Shown here piece by piece: positions 61,391 through 64,000 of a stretch of DNA of 64,000 nucleotides. Positions within the stretch are counted from its first letter, which is position 1, and each line of letters opens with the position of its first letter. Position numbers and translations under genes: made by a program. Below the pieces are notes generated by a model. It made no database searches and was not told the origin of the DNA. It was given only the letters and a program-made list of their open reading frames with translations. The stretch comes from Afipia sp. 1NLS2 (GTDB lineage Bacteria > Pseudomonadota > Alphaproteobacteria > Rhizobiales > Xanthobacteraceae), in the NCBI RefSeq assembly GCF_000178995.1, contig NZ_ADVZ01000003.1, positions 496,001 to 560,000 of the forward strand. The letters are read 5' to 3'.

Positions 61391-61719
61391 AAACCGGCGA
61401 CGACAAGGCGATGGGCGCGTTGCTCGTCTCGTGGAACCAACTCGTAGCGTCCTTCAACATTGGCTACATCATGATCTGCACGGCGACAGTGCTGGCCATG
61501 GTCGCATCCGGCTTTTTTGTCGGAAAATGACTGAACATGTATCCGGTCGAGGCGGCTATCGTGACGGCCTGTCACTCGGGCCTCGGTGGGACAGGCGACG
61601 TTGCGATCCTGGGTGCATCGGATCGCATGGGTCTAATGGCCTTTGCCCAAATCGCGACGCGCGTCGGCGGTGCGATCATGATCGTGATCGCGACGTTCCT
61701 GATGAAGATGATTTACTGA
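61375..61719 (+). pseudogene. 2-hydroxycarboxylate (citrate/malate) symporter C-terminal remnant
   Basis: The translation ASFNIGYIMICTATVL, GFFVGK, then TGA 61528-61530, then LNMYPVEAAIVTACHSG, GGTGDVAILGASDRM and FAQIATRVGGAIM is the end of a CitS-type symporter, including the re-entrant GGxG loop. The TGA is a simple nonsense change, probably from TGG. The N-terminal two thirds are absent. Confidence 0.7.
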
Positions 61720-61881
61720 TTCTGTTTCCCCTGCGACTGCGCGAGGCCTTCCAATAGCATGGGGCCTAGCTTTCTTTGTGCAGCGCATAGCGCATTGCGC
61801 TCTGCAGAGTTGTATCTTTTGCGTCGCTTCGCTTAGAAAGGTCTACAGATCAATCGCACACTTGGACAACAGCAAGGCGCC

Positions 61882-63120
61882 ATGGCCGATACGTCTCAGC
61901 ACAAGACCGAAAACGCAATTCCACGTCCGTTGCCGCTGGCCGGTGTGAGGGTTCTCGATGTCTGTCAGGTCATGGCCGGCCCCTACAGTTGCATGCTGCT
62001 CGGCGACCTTGGCGCTGACGTCATCAAGATAGAGCCGCCGGGTACCGGCGATCAGACTCGCGGAGCCATGGGGTTCAAGATGAAGGGCCCGGACAGCATG
62101 GGCTTCCTCAATATGAACCGGAACAAGCGTTCGGTTGCCGTAAACCTCAAGAGCGAAGCCGGACGCGAGCTTTTCTACGAACTGGTGAAAACCGCCGACA
62201 TCGTGGTGGAAAATTACCGGCCCGGCGTGATGAAAAAGCTCAAATGCGATTACGAAACGGTGCGGAAATACAATCCGCGCCTCGTTTATGCATCTATCTC
62301 CGGCTTCGGCCAGACAGGCCCTTGGGCTGAGCGTCCCGGCTTCGATCTGATGGCGCAGGCCATGTCCGGGGTGATGAGCGTCACTGGCCATCCCGGGGGA
62401 CTGCCGGTCAAGGCGGGGGTGCCGGTGGCTGACATCGGATGCGCCTTGTTCGCCACCTATGCGATGCTGGCTGCCTATATCGGAGCGAAAAACACCGGCG
62501 AGGGTCAGTATATCGATGCTTCGCTGTTCGAGGCCGCGCTTGCTTTCTCGGTTTGGGATATATCCGAATATTGGGGACGCGGCACGCAGCCGATTCCGCT
62601 CGGCACCGCCAACCGCATGAGCGCGCCATATCAAGCCGTCAAGTCGAAGGACGGCTATTTCGTCATGGGCGCCACCAACCAGAAGCTTTGGGCGCAGCTC
62701 TGTGAGAAAATCGACCGGCAGGATCTCGCCGAGAATCCCCGTTTCAAGACCAATCCCGATCGTCTTGCCAATCGCGAGGAACTGATCACGGAGTTGGAGA
62801 AAACTTTCGTGACGCGATCTTCGGACGAATGGGTGGAAACCCTGCTTGCGGCGGGCATTCCAGCCGGCACCATGTACAGCTATCCCGAAGCCTTCGAGAG
62901 CGAGCACGGCCGCCACAGGCAGATGCGGATGGAGATTGATCACCCCAACGAAGGGAAGGTGTCGAACATCGGCTTTGCCGTGAAGCTGACCGGAACGCCG
63001 CAAGAAGTGCGCCGTCATCCGCCTTTGCTCGGTGAGCATACTAATGAGGTGCTGAAAGAGATCGGTCTCGATTCTGCCGCCATTGAAAATCTCACCGCCC
63101 GCGGAGCTTTCGCGCCATGA
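61882..63120 (+). CDS. Class III CoA-transferase (CaiB/BaiF family)
   Basis: 412 residues. The N-terminal VRVLDVCQVMAGPYSCMLLG and DLGADVIKIEPPGTGDQTRG are typical, and the catalytic Asp lies in RPGFDLMAQAMSG. It transfers CoA between carboxylates. Overlaps the enoyl-CoA hydratase gene by 4 bp, so the pair likely activates and hydrates one organic acid. Confidence 0.9.
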   Translation: MADTSQHKTENAIPRPLPLAGVRVLDVCQVMAGPYSCMLLGDLGADVIKIEPPGTGDQTRGAMGFKMKGPDSMGFLNMNRNKRSVAVNLKSEAGRELFYELVKTADIVVENYRPGVMKKLKCDYETVRKYNPRLVYASISGFGQTGPWAERPGFDLMAQAMSGVMSVTGHPGGLPVKAGVPVADIGCALFATYAMLAAYIGAKNTGEGQYIDASLFEAALAFSVWDISEYWGRGTQPIPLGTANRMSAPYQAVKSKDGYFVMGATNQKLWAQLCEKIDRQDLAENPRFKTNPDRLANREELITELEKTFVTRSSDEWVETLLAAGIPAGTMYSYPEAFESEHGRHRQMRMEIDHPNEGKVSNIGFAVKLTGTPQEVRRHPPLLGEHTNEVLKEIGLDSAAIENLTARGAFAP

Positions 63121-63920
63121 GCCCTCAGTCTCCGGCGACTGCCACCGAACAGGATCAGGGAGGCGTTCGCTTCACGAAGGATGGCGCTATCGCCCGTCTT
63201 ATTTTCGACCGGCCGCGCGCGCGCAACGCGATGACCTGGCGCATGTACGAAGAGCTGGCGGAGGCCTGTGCGAAGATCGCCGGCGATCTATCCATCCGTG
63301 TCGCAGTGTTGCGCGGCGCCGGCGGCAAGGCTTTTGTTGCGGGCACGGACATCGAGCAATTCCGCGCTTTTTCTTCCGGCGAGGATGGAATTGTTTATGA
63401 GGAGAAGGTCGAGAAATACGTCAGCGCCCTCGAGGCGTTGCCCATTCCGACCATCGCGGTTGTGGAAGGCTGGGCGGTCGGCGGCGGCATGGCGCTGGCC
63501 AATGCATGCGACTTCCGCATCGCCACGCCCGGCGCGCGCTTCGGCGTGCCCATCGCCCGGACGCTCGGCAACTGTCTGTCCGCGTCCAATGTGCGGCGGC
63601 TTGCCGCCACACTGGGCGTGAGCGTGGTCAAGCGCATGCTCCTTCTGGCCGAGACACCTGCTGTTGAGGAACTGCCCACCGGTTATGCCTCCATCGTTCC
63701 GGCCGAAGAGATCGACGCCAGGGTTGGGGAGTTATGCGATCGGCTTGCTGGTCATGCGCCAATCACGTTGCGCGTGACAAAGGAGATGCTACGGCGTTTG
63801 GCGTCTGATCCGCGCGTGGCCGATGCCGATCTTGTGCGTGAAACTTACGGCAGCGAGGATTTCCGCGAGGGTGTCGATGCTTTCCTCGCAAAGCGCCCGC
63901 CGGTCTGGCGCGGCAAGTAA
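63117..63920 (+). CDS. Enoyl-CoA hydratase/isomerase family protein
   Basis: 267 residues of the crotonase fold: oxyanion-hole segments GGKAFVAGTDIEQF and GWAVGGGMALANACDFRIAT. At the usual catalytic Glu positions, ARTLGNCLSA differs from classical hydratases (no Glu in this turn), so it may be an isomerase, lyase or thioesterase-type crotonase. Partner of the preceding CoA-transferase. The last 80 bp of the window hold no gene. Confidence 0.87.
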   Translation: MSPQSPATATEQDQGGVRFTKDGAIARLIFDRPRARNAMTWRMYEELAEACAKIAGDLSIRVAVLRGAGGKAFVAGTDIEQFRAFSSGEDGIVYEEKVEKYVSALEALPIPTIAVVEGWAVGGGMALANACDFRIATPGARFGVPIARTLGNCLSASNVRRLAATLGVSVVKRMLLLAETPAVEELPTGYASIVPAEEIDARVGELCDRLAGHAPITLRVTKEMLRRLASDPRVADADLVRETYGSEDFREGVDAFLAKRPPVWRGK

Positions 63921-64000
63921 GTCCGACCTCTCGTGATAAGCTCTCGGCGTTGAGTGGTGCTCAAGGACCCGGGTTGCGGGCCGCCGCACTTGCCTGAACC

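Noticed and set aside
61528-61530. In-frame TGA in the symporter remnant as a second selenocysteine codon
   Set aside because: The family has no Sec or Cys at this place, the gene lacks its N-terminal two thirds, and the sequence reads as a simple nonsense change.
61843-63039. 398-codon minus-strand frame
   Set aside because: It lies entirely opposite the CoA-transferase gene and has no family likeness.
1-64000. rRNA, tRNA, CRISPR arrays and complete insertion sequences
   Set aside because: No tRNA cloverleaf, rRNA signature, regularly spaced repeat or transposase was recognised by reading; a dedicated scan was not possible.

Overview
The window looks like a chromosomal segment of an alphaproteobacterium, most likely a Bradyrhizobium/Afipia/Rhodopseudomonas-type member of the Hyphomicrobiales. 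This is inferred from moderately high GC, the RpoE-ChrR singlet-oxygen locus, the ECF/NrsF pair, abundant LysR/IclR/GST/MFS catabolic genes and ACS-type transporters. No rRNA, tRNA, CRISPR array or complete transposon was recognised. Several gene remnants (near 19.7, 35.1, 36.6, 38.3 and 61.3 kb) mark places where DNA has been lost or rearranged.

Layout. 0-6.3 kb: a divergent LysR regulator and nitrilase, then a NitT/TauT-type ABC importer with one binding protein, two different permeases and two different ATPases whose motif defects are complementary. 6.3-7.75 kb: a ferritin-like DUF892 protein and two small membrane proteins. 7.7-16.9 kb: an envelope thiol-redox and cell-wall island. It encodes two DsbA-like proteins, a lone DsbD N-domain, an Lgt-like/TlpA fusion, full DsbD, a Tat-type thioredoxin, an L,D-transpeptidase lipoprotein, a transglutaminase-like cysteine peptidase and a two-component system. 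Four of its transcription units start 41-48 nt downstream of the same PmrA-like box (CTTAAG-N5-CTTAAG), so it reads as one TCS-controlled regulon.

17.1-19.5 kb: an ECF sigma/NrsF pair with an MXKDX-repeat protein and a DUF1223 protein. 20.2-21.4 kb: a GrdB/PrdB-like selenoprotein interrupted by an in-frame TGA followed by a SECIS-like hairpin. 21.8-35 kb: catabolic gene clusters with flavin reductase, LLM oxidoreductase, enolase-superfamily enzyme, three paralogous MFS carriers, two DUF2798 membrane proteins, two GSTs, a ketopantoate-reductase-like enzyme and IclR, Crp/Fnr, LysR and AraC regulators. A TGTCAG-N4-CTGACA palindrome recurs three times in intergenic DNA and may be the Crp/Fnr operator.

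35-39 kb: a mosaic of truncated and frameshifted genes with an intact alpha/beta hydrolase and a CGNR regulator. 38.8-45 kb: the inorganic-carbon uptake pair dabA-dabB with a DUF6671 protein and a divergent, apparently leaderless LysR regulator. 45-48.5 kb: trpB and folE beside a separately encoded BLUF photosensor and EAL phosphodiesterase. 49.4-60.7 kb: the RpoE-ChrR stress locus with esterase, DUF1295, two CFA-synthase-like methyltransferases, FAD oxidoreductase, DUF1365, DUF2177, DUF2147, CIA30 and ferrochelatase. Four good TGATCY-N18-TA promoters mark its divergent transcription starts. 61.2-61.7 kb holds remnants, and the window ends with a CoA-transferase/enoyl-CoA hydratase pair.
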